NCBI GenBank assembly: GCA_009912575.1
Contig: WNDP01000016.1
Location: 1-46,000, forward strand
Length of the DNA: 46,000 bases
Source: Acinetobacter bereziniae
GTDB lineage: Bacteria; Pseudomonadota; Gammaproteobacteria; Pseudomonadales; Moraxellaceae
Direction: 5' to 3'
Each line of letters begins with the position of its first letter. Position 1 is the stretch's first letter. Positions 15,134 to 24,209 of this stretch are shown one piece after another. Position numbers and translations under genes: made by a program. The notes beneath the pieces are model-generated. The model was not told the origin of the DNA. It saw nothing but the letters and a program-made list of their open reading frames with translations, and ran no database searches.

Positions 15134-15587
15134 CAAGTTAAGGATAATGATGCGTATGTAGTTAGTCAATTAAGCTTATATAAATATTCTAAATTTTTTT
15201 TGAATGAAGTATCCTTAGTTGCGATTTGTAATGTGAATAAGTTTGGAAAATAAATGCTACATTGCGCTTGGATTTTATCAATTCACACATTCTTCGTTAG
15301 ATGAATAGGGGGTAATTTCATTTTAATGTTAAAGAGGCGGGAGTTTAGGGGGGGAATGAGTTCAGTAAATTCTAAATTTAACGTATAGACATAGCTTAAA
15401 AATCTTCTATATCATTAGTTACAAAATACATCTTTTGATCATTGTGTTAAAATATCTTACAGTAATTAAATTTAAACAGTTTCATTGTTATCGATATTTA
15501 GGTGTTGGTCTGGAAATTTTAGTTCATAATTAAAAATTCTATACTTAATAAAAACTAAAAATAAAAAATTTTGAAAGAGAGGGGAAT
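15134..15587. other. Long intergenic region, no gene seen
   Basis: AT-rich with many stops in all frames. It contains a purine-rich run (GGCGGGAGTTTAGGGGGGG near 15336-15354). The last bases hold the ribosome-binding site for the gene at 15588. No terminator or promoter could be assigned confidently. Confidence 0.35.
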
Positions 15588-15809
15588 ATGGGAATCAATT
15601 TAGAAGAACTTAATTTGGAAATAGAGAAGCTTAAACAATTCAATAAACCTAAAAAATTAGTTATCGGTTACTTAACATTTTCAAAATTAATTAAAAAAGA
15701 TGAATTCCTTAAAGAGCTATCTAAAAATATTGCATATCCTATGGCAAAGTATTACAGGGGCTTAAAAGTGGTTGTTGTTACAGAGAAGTACTTTTTTTCG
15801 ATTGAGTAA
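15588..15809 (+). CDS. Hypothetical 73 aa protein
   Basis: The ATG at 15588 has an excellent ribosome-binding site (GAGAGGGGAAT). The product is small and soluble, with a helical start (MGINLEELNLEIEKLKQF) and a beta-like end (GLKVVVVTEKYFFSIE). Its 3' end overlaps the convergent DUF1275 gene by about 30 bp. No family is recognised; the charged Lys/Glu composition is typical of small phage or island proteins. Confidence 0.55.
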   Translation: MGINLEELNLEIEKLKQFNKPKKLVIGYLTFSKLIKKDEFLKELSKNIAYPMAKYYRGLKVVVVTEKYFFSIE

Positions 15810-16458
15810 TGTATTTGAACCAATAGCCTAGACACAAAGATGTAGATAAACCTAGAGGTGCGATAAAAGCAAAGCGATGAAGATAATTCAGTGAAGGAAT
15901 CGAGAGAAAACAACCTAAAGAAAATCCAGTTAAAATTGCGATATTTAAGGAAAATCTTTGAGAAGGTATGCTTACTTTTCTAATTTTTAATCCTATGGCT
16001 AAACCAAGATCTGTAAATACTCCTGTCAAATGAGTTGTCCTAATATTGATTCCTTTATAAGAACTGAGTAATGAGTTTTGTACCCCCGCACTTAAAGCTG
16101 CAAAAATAATAGTTAGGTTAGCTATATTTAGATAAGAAAAGATAAAACAACAGAGAATACAAGTAACTTCAATTGAAAGAAGATAACCATAACTTGCTTC
16201 TAACTTAAAATTAGAAAAACCAAGAATATAACCGCTTAAAATTGTACCTAAAAAAAATGCAAGAATGATAAGTAATAAAAAGAAAAAATGTGGATAGAGG
16301 GAAAAATAAAGATCATTTGCTAGCAGACTCACATTGCCAGTCATATGAGTAACAGGTTGATGTAAAAAAGAAATCAATGTAATGCTATTTATTAAACCCG
16401 CATTGAGTGCGAAGATAAAAAGTAAAATTAAGGCTGTCTTAGGAAATTTTTTAAACAT
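15778..16458 (-). CDS. DUF1275 (YoaK-like) membrane protein
   Basis: A 226 aa polytopic inner-membrane protein with six or so hydrophobic segments. Family signatures are visible: an N-terminal NAGLINSITLISFLHQPVTHMTGNVS-type region (the conserved D/N-A-x4-G...THMTGN), and SAGVQNSLLSSYKGINIRTTHLTG, where DUF1275 proteins have the A-G-x-QN-A...TTxxTG repeat. The ATG at 16458 gives the normal family length. The biochemical role is unknown. It is divergent from the siderophore receptor, which may be coincidental. Confidence 0.8.
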   Translation of the reverse strand: MFKKFPKTALILLFIFALNAGLINSITLISFLHQPVTHMTGNVSLLANDLYFSLYPHFFFLLLIILAFFLGTILSGYILGFSNFKLEASYGYLLSIEVTCILCCFIFSYLNIANLTIIFAALSAGVQNSLLSSYKGINIRTTHLTGVFTDLGLAIGLKIRKVSIPSQRFSLNIAILTGFSLGCFLSIPSLNYLHRFAFIAPLGLSTSLCLGYWFKYITQSKKSTSL

Positions 16459-16503
16459 AGCAAAACGGCTTAAAAGTTATTTGTGAAAATAGCAGAAAGA
16501 AAT

Positions 16504-16535
16504 TGAGCCACATGGCGGAGTAAAACTGAGCCACA
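16504..16535. repeat. Short direct repeat resembling an insertion-sequence end
   Basis: TGAGCCACA occurs at 16504-16512 and again at 16527-16535, separated by TGGCGGAGTAAAAC. Repeated TGAGCCAC words with a GGCGGAGTAAAA spacer resemble the ends of IS21-type elements. No transposase lies nearby, so this would be a remnant. The family assignment is from memory. Confidence 0.35.
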
Positions 16536-16621
16536 ATGGTTTTAAAAAAATAATAAAAAAATGATCCTTTTTTTAGATCATTCGACTTATTGATAAATAT
16601 ACTCCAAATCGAGAACATCAC

Positions 16622-19081
16622 ATGAAGGAATATCAGATAAAAAGTTCGTTAGCATTGGCTATTCGTGCAATTTTATGGGGAGTGCCTATAATCGGTGGAA
16701 GTCTTATGGCAACTATGGTTTATGCAAATACAACGTATACTATAAATATTAATCAACTCCCTTTAGACAAGGCATTGAATCAGATCGAAATCCAAACTGG
16801 AATTATCATCAGTTATGACTCAAGGGCTCTTTCAAATTTACAAAGTTCGGCAATCAGAGGTCATTATTCTGTTAATGATGCTTTAACAACTATATTAGCC
16901 CCTCATAATTTAGTCGCTATTAAAGTCAAAAATTATGCCTACAGAGTTGAAAATAAAACTCGAGTAGAAACACAAGATACTCAAATAGAAGCCGTTCATA
17001 ATCAAGAAACAAGTCGAACAGGAATGTCTCAGCTTACAACGCTTTCATTCAATGCTACTAGTGAAAATATAATTAAGGTTGGAAAACATGCTTTAGATAT
17101 TAAAGAGATTCCACAATCGGTCACAGTAATGTCTCGAGAGCGTATTGATGAACAAGGTTTAAAAACGCTTGATGATGTGATGGTGCAAACAACGGGCGTA
17201 ACACGTGAACAGCTTTGGCTAAATAATAATTATAGTGCTCGAGGTTTAAAAATCGAGAATATTCGTTATGATGGCGGAAGCGCTTCTAGCCTTCAGGACA
17301 GAAGTAATAGTGCAGATTTGGCACAATATGAATCAGTAGAAGTACTTCGTGGGGCGGATGGCTTATTTGGTGCGGGTGAAGCGGGTGGAGTGATTAGCTT
17401 AAACTCAAAAAGACCAAAAGCAGAAACAGCCATGAATGGAACTATCTCTGCAGGCAGTTGGAAAAATTATCGAGCTGAATTAGATGCTACGGGCTCATTA
17501 ACACAAGATCAAAGTATTAAAGGGCGATTGGTCACAGTATTTCAAGATCAAGATTTTTTTTACAAACCCACACATAATCGCCGAGAAATGATCTATGGCG
17601 CATTAAGTTTTGACTTACAACCAGAAACTACACTTTTTACAGGTATAAGTTATCAGAAAGATAAAACTGACGCTTTTAATGCAAGTTTGCCTCGTTGGGA
17701 AGATGGAGCAGATTTACAATTGCCACGAAGTACAACTATGGGAGCACCATGGGGATGGGTGGAGCGCGAAAATCTTTCTTTCTTTGCTAATCTACAACAC
17801 CAATTAAATGATAACTGGAAAGCACAGTTAAATGCTCGACACAATATTGGTGATGATGCAATTAATGGCGCAGAAATGGAAGGAGCAGTTAGCTATGATA
17901 CGTTCCAAAGTCAATGGTGGCGTTATCAAGATGATACAAGCTTTAAAGAAACGACGTTAGATTTAAATTTGCAAGGAAGTTTTAATCTTTTTGAACAAAA
18001 GCATGACATTATTTTAGGTATCGATCATACAGATAATCAAAAAGATTATAAGCAGAATTGGACGTATTATGCTGATGGTGATGCATTTGATCGTGTAGCA
18101 CCACCAGAATGGTCATATCCACCTGCTACATGGACAACCGATAATACCAATAAAACAAGTAAGTCAGCATTTTATGGTTCTTTAAAGCTTCGACCTATGG
18201 AAGATTTAGCCTTAATAGTTGGTGGGCGATATACCTTTAGAGATCAATTAACGATTGACAATCATAAGACCAATATTCAAAACACCTATAAGGAAGATAA
18301 AACTTTTGTTCCATACTATGGTGTAACTTATGATATTTCTCCATCAACAATAGCATATGCAAGTTTTGCAGAAATTTATAAAAATCAACGCAATTATTTA
18401 GTTGCAGCTGATGGACCTGGGCTTGATCCTTTAACTGGTCGAAATATTGAGTTTGGCATTAAACATCAAATCAACTCAGACCTACTCGCTTCAATAGCCT
18501 TATTTAATATTAAAAAAGAAAAAGAAAAAGTCTATAACACATGGACAAGTATTCCAAATAGCAATTCATCCTGTTGTTATATCGGAACAGGAACCATGGA
18601 AAGTAAAGGTGTAGATATTGAGTTAAATGGCAACATTACAACAGATTGGAATTTGTCTGTAGGTTATACCTACAATAAAAATGAGAAAAAGGACAATACG
18701 GATAATCCATACAACACTTATACACCCAAAAATCTACTTAAAATCTGGACAACCTATCAACTTGATCAACTCATTGAAGGATTAGAAGTAGGTGGTGGTG
18801 TAGTTGCACAAAGCAAAAACTACGCGAGTGGGTCAGTACGCTCATTCAATCCAGAAACTCAAAAATTTGATGGCGCATGGAAAACTATTGAGCTTGTTCA
18901 GCCTAATTATGCTGTTTGGTCAGCACGGGTTGCTTATGATATTAATCCTCAATGGAATATTGCACTCAATCTAAACAATATTTTTGATAAAACTTATTAC
19001 AGTACTATTGGCTATCCAGGGTATGGCAATTTCTATGGTGAGCCACGCAGTTTTCTTTTGACCCTAAAAGCAAAATATTAA
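16622..19081 (+). CDS. TonB-dependent siderophore receptor with STN signalling domain
   Basis: An 819 aa outer-membrane receptor that should import a ferric siderophore using TonB energy. It has a long signal peptide ending near MVYANTTYT. An STN (secretin/TonB short N-terminal) domain spans about residues 38-110 (INQLPLDKALNQIEIQTGII). The plug is about 155-270 (VTVMSRERIDEQGLKTLDDV, YESVEVLRGADGLFGAGEAG). The 22-strand barrel follows to a C-terminal aromatic strand (LLTLKAKY). The STN domain is typical of transducing receptors such as FpvA that signal to an anti-sigma factor, yet no FecI/FecR pair lies next to it. No clear Fur box was identified by eye. Substrate unknown; related receptors take hydroxamate-type siderophores. 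Confidence 0.9.
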   Translation: MKEYQIKSSLALAIRAILWGVPIIGGSLMATMVYANTTYTININQLPLDKALNQIEIQTGIIISYDSRALSNLQSSAIRGHYSVNDALTTILAPHNLVAIKVKNYAYRVENKTRVETQDTQIEAVHNQETSRTGMSQLTTLSFNATSENIIKVGKHALDIKEIPQSVTVMSRERIDEQGLKTLDDVMVQTTGVTREQLWLNNNYSARGLKIENIRYDGGSASSLQDRSNSADLAQYESVEVLRGADGLFGAGEAGGVISLNSKRPKAETAMNGTISAGSWKNYRAELDATGSLTQDQSIKGRLVTVFQDQDFFYKPTHNRREMIYGALSFDLQPETTLFTGISYQKDKTDAFNASLPRWEDGADLQLPRSTTMGAPWGWVERENLSFFANLQHQLNDNWKAQLNARHNIGDDAINGAEMEGAVSYDTFQSQWWRYQDDTSFKETTLDLNLQGSFNLFEQKHDIILGIDHTDNQKDYKQNWTYYADGDAFDRVAPPEWSYPPATWTTDNTNKTSKSAFYGSLKLRPMEDLALIVGGRYTFRDQLTIDNHKTNIQNTYKEDKTFVPYYGVTYDISPSTIAYASFAEIYKNQRNYLVAADGPGLDPLTGRNIEFGIKHQINSDLLASIALFNIKKEKEKVYNTWTSIPNSNSSCCYIGTGTMESKGVDIELNGNITTDWNLSVGYTYNKNEKKDNTDNPYNTYTPKNLLKIWTTYQLDQLIEGLEVGGGVVAQSKNYASGSVRSFNPETQKFDGAWKTIELVQPNYAVWSARVAYDINPQWNIALNLNNIFDKTYYSTIGYPGYGNFYGEPRSFLLTLKAKY

Positions 19082-19154
19082 TGTTTTAATAAGATTGGAA
19101 TAACTGAAGCCCTTGGCTAGTGAATTCAATATTAAATTCTTAGATATACATTTA

Positions 19155-19182
19155 AAACGAGCTAGATCCTTAGCTCGTTTCT
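19155..19182 (+). terminator. Terminator after the siderophore receptor
   Basis: AAACGAGCTA (19155-19164) and TAGCTCGTTT (19171-19180) form a 10-bp stem with a 6-nt loop and end in TTT. It is 74 nt after the receptor stop. Confidence 0.65.
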
Positions 19183-20088
19183 GCTTATTAGATACATAAA
19201 TTATGACATAAAATCCATTCCTTAGAATTTTTTATCATATTCTCATTTTAATGAAATCGTGTATTTCAGTATTAAATTTTTTTATAATAGTGAGTTAAAT
19301 TGATTTTAAAATTTTATTAATATTCTATTCAGATCAATTTTAATTAATTGATTGGGTGAAAAAAAGTTGGCAGCCCGGAAAGACGGGCATGAATTCAAGC
19401 TTTTTACCCACATTCCATAGTGGGTATTTTTATAACTATTTCATAAACCTTAAATTCATATGTGTTTGTAAATATTTTTTCTGAAAATTTAAGATTTTGA
19501 TGAATTATCTATGTATTAAATCTCATGATATACAAATGCTTACTTATTCTTCATTTAAGCGTTAGATAGTCATTTTTTTTAACATTTCTTAAATTATTGA
19601 ACAAATACAACATCTCCATAAATGAAGACTACAGAAACGATGCATTTAAGCTCAAGTTTTACTTTGTTTAAACGAGTGAAGAGAATATTGGAACTTATTT
19701 AATGTTGCTCGAGTTAATGTCTATCAGAGCCTTTGTTTCAAAAATGGTTCTTTAAATTGAAAATACTTTAAGCCAGTGATGTTTGATTAATTTATCAAAG
19801 ATAACCCAGAAGGAGGAAAACTCTAAATAAACTGGAATGCTATCTTGGTATAGGCAGTTGAAACATCGATTCGAAGACTTAAAAATATAAAGAAAATCTA
19901 TAACACTAAAAAGGGTACATTACATAACTGTATTTTAGATCCATTTGACTATAAGTACTTATAATTTAGGCTGAATAAAATAAATTAGAGGCTCAAAAAC
20001 CCTATTAGTTTTTTTATTTTTTAAAAATATTTCAGATATATATCATCTAAGTGAATCAATAGATTTGAATCTAAATATGATGAATCAC
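19183..20088. other. Gene-poor region with paired hairpins
   Basis: About 900 bases with no convincing gene. Two successive hairpins lie at its left part: GCCCG-GAAAGA-CGGGC (19373-19388) and ACCCAC-ATTCCATA-GTGGGT (19406-19425) followed by ATTTTT, a good terminator. They resemble the hairpin leaders found before the next three genes, so a gene that once followed may have been lost. The rest (19430-20080) has scattered stops in all frames. Confidence 0.4.
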
Positions 20089-20133
20089 AATTTGGGCTTG
20101 CTCTTTATGCAAGCCTTTTTTTATGCCCAAATT
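20089..20133 (+). promoter_or_regulatory. Attenuator-like leader of the DUF932 gene
   Basis: Two mutually exclusive stems are visible. GGCTTGC (20095-20101) pairs with GCAAGCC (20109-20115) and is followed by seven T, an intrinsic terminator. AATTTGGGC (20089-20097) pairs with GCCCAAATT (20125-20133), using the same GGC, and would disrupt the terminator. The gene starts 46 nt later. This is the geometry of a transcription attenuator; the trigger is unknown. Confidence 0.5.
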
Positions 20134-20179
20134 TGGATAGACGATCTAAACAATTAAATGACGAATAGGAAAATTTTTT

Positions 20180-21211
20180 ATGGCACATCAAATTGAACAA
20201 ATGGCATATGTTGGACAAACGCCTTGGCATGGATTAGGCAACCAACTTACTCATAACCAACCCATAGAGGTTTGGGCTCAACAGGCTGGTATGGATTGGC
20301 GAATTGAATCTTCAAATGTCAGTTATATGGCACAAAATGATCGTGAGCAAAGTATCATTATGCCATTTGAAGAACAACGGGTACTTTATCGTTCAGATAC
20401 CCATGCACCTTTATCTGTGGTCAGTCAACGCTTTCAGGAAGTACAACCTCAAGAGATTCTACATTTCTACAAAGACTTAACAGAACAATCAGGCTTTGAA
20501 CTGGAAACCGCAGGCGTACTCAAAGGTGGTAAGAAATTCTGGGCTTTGGCGAAAACTGGACAAACGACTGCACTCAAAGGCAAAGATGTCAGCAATGGCT
20601 ATATTTTGTTAGCCACAGCTTGTGACGGTACGCTCGCCACCATTGCACAATTTACTTCCATTCGTGTGGTGTGTAATAACACACTTGCGATTGCACTGAA
20701 AGGGCAGGATACAAGTCGAGGTGTGGTGAAAGTACCGCACAGCACCAAGTTTGATGCTGAAAAGGTCAAACAACAATTGGGTATTTCAATCCGTGCATGG
20801 GATGAGCACATGTATGAAATGAAACAGCTCAGTCAACGAAAAGTCACCCAACAAGAAGCCGCAGCCTATTTCGATGCCGTATTTAACAATACGAGCCTAA
20901 GTATTGCTGAACAGGATGAAAGCATCATTCATTTCTATCGCAATGTTGCCAATCAAGCAGAGTCGAATAAAACTGAACCTAACCGAAGAGCAATGTCTAA
21001 GGTCATGACCATGTTTAATGGGCATGGGCGAGGAGCTACACTTTCCTCAGCCAAAGATACGGCTTATGGCTTACTTTGCTCCATCACAGAATTTGCTGAT
21101 CATGAACGTCGTGCAATGAGTCAGGATCATCGGCTCGATTCAGCATGGTTTGGTGCAGGCGCAGGCTTAAAACAACGTAGTTTGGAACAGGCTTTAAGGA
21201 TGATGGCTTAA
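20180..21211 (+). CDS. DUF932 domain protein (phage/plasmid-like)
   Basis: This 343 aa protein has the full DUF932 layout: MAHQIEQMAYVGQTPWHGLG at the start, VLYRSDTHAPLSVVSQRF, then FWALAKTG and RVVCNNTLAIAL, ending with a helical half rich in charged residues (TMFNGHGRGATLSSAKDTAY, then LDSAWFGAG). The family is found in plasmids, phages and integrative elements, usually near recombination genes; its biochemical role is unknown. The start has TAGGAAAA 9 nt upstream. It heads a row with YqaJ and a metal-binding-type protein, all in one direction but each with its own hairpin leader. Confidence 0.85.
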   Translation: MAHQIEQMAYVGQTPWHGLGNQLTHNQPIEVWAQQAGMDWRIESSNVSYMAQNDREQSIIMPFEEQRVLYRSDTHAPLSVVSQRFQEVQPQEILHFYKDLTEQSGFELETAGVLKGGKKFWALAKTGQTTALKGKDVSNGYILLATACDGTLATIAQFTSIRVVCNNTLAIALKGQDTSRGVVKVPHSTKFDAEKVKQQLGISIRAWDEHMYEMKQLSQRKVTQQEAAAYFDAVFNNTSLSIAEQDESIIHFYRNVANQAESNKTEPNRRAMSKVMTMFNGHGRGATLSSAKDTAYGLLCSITEFADHERRAMSQDHRLDSAWFGAGAGLKQRSLEQALRMMA

Positions 21212-21333
21212 ACAACTATTCAATCTATCTGAATAATTAAAGTTTAGTTGAAGATTTACTTTATAATTGCGTAAAAATAGCAGAAACTCAATACTGATTT
21301 ATTCTTAAATCGCCTGTAGTTTCTCTTTTATAG

Positions 21334-21358
21334 CCACATCTTCGGATGTGGTTTTTTT
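21334..21358 (+). terminator. Terminator-like hairpin before the yqaJ-type gene
   Basis: CCACATC (21334-21340), tetraloop TTCG, GATGTGG (21345-21351), then seven T. A very stable intrinsic terminator only 34 nt before the next start, so it either ends the DUF932 transcript or regulates entry into the next gene. It shares the downstream word TTTATGCCCAAA with the leader at 20089-20133. Confidence 0.7.
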
Positions 21359-21392
21359 ATGCCCAAAATTTAACAATAACAGGAATGAAACT

Positions 21393-22454
21393 ATGAATAA
21401 CCACATCAATATCAACCCCCAATCTACTCGACCCATCACATCAACAACTGCTCAAACATTTATTGCCCCAAAACTCTTTAGTGCTAAACGCTTGGTCAAT
21501 ACCAAACAAATGAGCCAAGCGGAGTGGCTAGAAATCCGAAAACAAGGCATTGGCAGTAGTGACTGTGCCGCAGCGTGTGGACTCAATCCCTATATGTCGA
21601 TGCTTGAACTGTGGATGATTAAAACAGGACGTATCCAACAAAACATTGAGGATGAAAGTGAAGGGCATGCACCACTCTATTGGGGTAAACGTTTAGAACC
21701 CTTAGTGGCTGAATACTACAGTCTCCACACCAATTACAAGGTCCGACGAGTCAATGCGGTACTCCAACACCCTGAAGCTGATAAACACTTTATGTTAGCC
21801 AACTTGGATTACTCAGTGGTCGGTGATGCAGATGTACAAATTCTCGAATGTAAAACCGCAGGGGAACATGGTGCCAAGCTTTGGCGAGATGGTGTGCCTT
21901 TATATGTGCTCTGCCAAGTGCAACACCAACTGGCAGTGACAGGCAAAAAAGCAGCACATATCTGTGTACTGATTTGTGGACATGAAACCCGTATTTTTAA
22001 AGTGACCCGTTCAGAATCAGTGATCCAACACATTATCCATGCAGAACGGCACTTCTGGGAATGTGTGGAAAAAGATACCCCACCTGAAGCAGATGCCAGT
22101 GAATCAGCAGCGAAAGCCTTGCAACTACTTTACCCTGAGCATGTGCCATTAAGCACAATTGATCTTGGCGAAGACCCAATTGCCAATCAACAATTTGAAC
22201 AATTGATTCAAGCACGCCATCAAATTGAAAGTGGTCAAGAGACATTTGACCTACTGAAACACCAACTACAAGCCAAGATGCAACAGGCTGAACGAGCCAC
22301 CTTTAAAACAGGCTCGATAACTTGGAAAAAGTCTAAGGATTCAATCGGTTTGGACACTAAGGCATTACTCAAACAGTACCCTGAATACCTCAATCAATTT
22401 CCACAAAGTAAACAAGGTTCTAGGCGCTTCAACATCTACACTCATGCTGACTGA
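21393..22454 (+). CDS. YqaJ-family viral recombinase/exonuclease
   Basis: The start at 21393 (MNNHININPQ) follows AACAGGAATGAAACT; an upstream start at 21348 falls in the leader. The 353 aa protein is a lambda-exonuclease-like nuclease. It has WLEIRKQGIGSSDCAAACGLNPYMSMLELW (the YqaJ signature with R-x-GIGGSD), then YWGKRLEPLVAEYY (Glu), LANLDY (Asp) and VQILECKTAG (Glu-x-Lys), the PD-(D/E)xK active site. Such enzymes resect DNA ends for single-strand annealing recombination in phages and elements. A RecT-like partner would be expected; the next gene is in the position where one often lies. Confidence 0.9.
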   Translation: MNNHININPQSTRPITSTTAQTFIAPKLFSAKRLVNTKQMSQAEWLEIRKQGIGSSDCAAACGLNPYMSMLELWMIKTGRIQQNIEDESEGHAPLYWGKRLEPLVAEYYSLHTNYKVRRVNAVLQHPEADKHFMLANLDYSVVGDADVQILECKTAGEHGAKLWRDGVPLYVLCQVQHQLAVTGKKAAHICVLICGHETRIFKVTRSESVIQHIIHAERHFWECVEKDTPPEADASESAAKALQLLYPEHVPLSTIDLGEDPIANQQFEQLIQARHQIESGQETFDLLKHQLQAKMQQAERATFKTGSITWKKSKDSIGLDTKALLKQYPEYLNQFPQSKQGSRRFNIYTHAD

Positions 22455-22500
22455 AACAAATTTAGCCTAAGTAATTTGAAGTGAAATAAACATTTAAAAG

Positions 22501-22527
22501 TCCCATGCCAGAGCGTATGGGATTTTT
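22501..22527 (+). terminator. Terminator-like hairpin before the metal-binding-type gene
   Basis: TCCCAT (22501-22506) and ATGGGA (22517-22522) with a 10-nt loop (GCCAGAGCGT), then TTTTT. It is 37 nt before the start at 22565 and repeats the arrangement of the two preceding genes. Confidence 0.6.
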
Positions 22528-22564
22528 AAATGTCACATTAATTTATTCAAAAGAGAGAAATACC

Positions 22565-23494
22565 ATGATCAAAGGTTTAGCGATTACACCACCCATACTC
22601 GGTAGAATCAGCATTGGTAAAATTGTTGAAAAGAATGGAAAACGACTCCCTGAAAAGGATGACCAATTTACCATTACCAGCCAAATCCAAGGAAAAGACG
22701 GCTGGATTAAACATCCACTGGATGAACAATTTCGAGCCAAAGCACCCAATCAAAAACTCAGAATAATTCCAGTACGGATGATCTTCAATGATCCTGAACT
22801 CAATCTTAGAGCAGAGTACACCTTATTTGATCGCCAAACTGGACGACCTGTATGTATTGGCAATGGAGAGATTTGTCAAAGACGAACCAACCAAGGTGTA
22901 GAACAACATCAATGTCCTTCCCCAGAGCTATGTCCATTGGCACAGGGAGGGAACTGTAAACCTTTTGGACGCTTGCATGTCAACTTAGACGAATCGGATG
23001 AGTTTGGCAGTTTTGTATTTAGGACCACGGGTTTTAACAGCATTCGTACTTTGGCAGCACGACTTCATTATTACCACGCAGCATCGAATGGCTTGCTGTC
23101 CTGTTTACCACTACAACTGACTCTGAGAGGAAAGTCCACCACACAAAGCTATCGAACACCTGTGTATTACGTGGACTTAACACTCAAAGATGGTGTCAAC
23201 CTACAACAAGCCATTCAAATGGCAAAAGAGATTGATCAACAAAGCAAAGCAACTGGATTTAATCAAAATGCTTTAGATCAGATGGCTCGACAGTGTTTTA
23301 GTAATGCAAGATTTGAGGTGAATTCAGAAGAGGGTTTGGATTTGGTGGAGGAGTTTTATACAGATGAAGTTACTGAGTCTAAACAAACTCAGTCTGAGTC
23401 AAAATCTAAAGTTAAAACTAAGCCCAATCAGGGGGATGGGTTTGTGCAGGATATCCAGCAGGGATTGCAGGGAAGTGTGAGGGCGGTGAATTAA
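22565..23494 (+). CDS. Hydrolase/metal-binding-type protein of the recombination cluster
   Basis: A start at 22565 (MIKGLAITPPILGRISIGKI) with GAGAGAAATACC upstream is preferred; the longer frame from 22505 reads through the hairpin. The protein is about 309 aa. Its middle has a cysteine pattern, GNGEICQRRTN...QCPSPELCPLAQGGNCKPFGRL, that looks like a zinc or Fe-S site. The C-terminus is a charged, repetitive tail (TESKQTQSESKSKVKTK). The family is usually annotated as a metal-binding protein next to DUF932 and YqaJ in Acinetobacter islands. It may be the annealing partner of the exonuclease; this is inference. Its last 165 bases recur in degenerate form about 20 kb downstream. Confidence 0.75.
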   Translation: MIKGLAITPPILGRISIGKIVEKNGKRLPEKDDQFTITSQIQGKDGWIKHPLDEQFRAKAPNQKLRIIPVRMIFNDPELNLRAEYTLFDRQTGRPVCIGNGEICQRRTNQGVEQHQCPSPELCPLAQGGNCKPFGRLHVNLDESDEFGSFVFRTTGFNSIRTLAARLHYYHAASNGLLSCLPLQLTLRGKSTTQSYRTPVYYVDLTLKDGVNLQQAIQMAKEIDQQSKATGFNQNALDQMARQCFSNARFEVNSEEGLDLVEEFYTDEVTESKQTQSESKSKVKTKPNQGDGFVQDIQQGLQGSVRAVN

Positions 23495-23604
23495 AATTGT
23501 TAAATATATTTTAAAAAGCATTAGGTGATGCGGTTGGTAAGATTGCTTCACCTGTTTTAAAGATATTGATTTTATATAGCTAATTTTTAAGAATGAGTTT
23601 GGTG

Positions 23605-24209
23605 TTATTTAGTCTCTGAGTCATTTTGAACAACCCAACTGAGTGTTGTTGCTATAGAGTGATAAATGTTGAATACAAAAGAACTTATTTCACAAAATAA
23701 AAAAGTAGTTCCTGAAATTAAAAAAGTTAAAATTATATAGTTTAAGTATCTATAAATATTACTTAAATTCTCGATGGTTATGTATTTTGTTTCATAACCT
23801 AAATTTAAGTCTTTAAAAAGATATATGATAAATAAAGAAAAACTGAATGCAATAAAATAAATAAAAACTCGAATAAAAGTGAAATGAACTCTTTTAAAAA
23901 AAATAAGTTCAGTTTTTCTATCAGTGTATGCAATCATTTTTTTTGTAAATCTAATGGCGTAATTGTGCAAAAAATAGTGTAACCTGTAACTAAAAATCCT
24001 AATGTGGCAAATATTGCAGAAAACAAAAATGAAACTAGTTCGTTTATTTTAGTGTAACTAGTTTCGATACTTGTATTATTTAGTATAAGAATTACAAAAA
24101 AAATTAAATCAATAGTAATTGGAAAAAATTTATTAAAATTTGACAAAGGTATAACTTGGGATTTTTTATAGATCTCACGAATATTTTTTTCTTCTAAGAG
24201 CCCATTCAT
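23605..24209 (-). CDS. Four-helix membrane protein, broken by a -1 shift at an A8 run
   Basis: Two open frames (23934-24209, 91 aa; 23605-23970, 121 aa) read as one protein if one base is added in the run of eight A at 23937-23944. Then ...GFLVTGYTIFCTITPLDLQKK continues as MIAYTDRKTELIFFKRVHF... The joined product is about 201 aa with four hydrophobic helices (near 28-48, 57-82, 112-132, 152-178). The join falls where many small 4TM effectors have a charged cytoplasmic segment. The first start overlaps the stop of the 334 aa gene (TGATG). The sequence at the shift, C AAA AAA AA, contains a slippery A AAA AAA heptamer in the right frame. Possible pore- or membrane-acting effector; inference. 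Confidence 0.55.

Noticed and set aside
19620-20080. Possible transposase or gene remnant in the long gap before DUF932
   Set aside because: Translations in several frames gave short protein-like pieces, but none could be matched to a known family and stops are frequent.
23605-23970. Separate 121 aa membrane gene starting at 23970
   Set aside because: Its first residues overlap the end of the 91 aa frame and the protein-like sequence continues that frame across the A8 run; it is better read as the second half of one gene.
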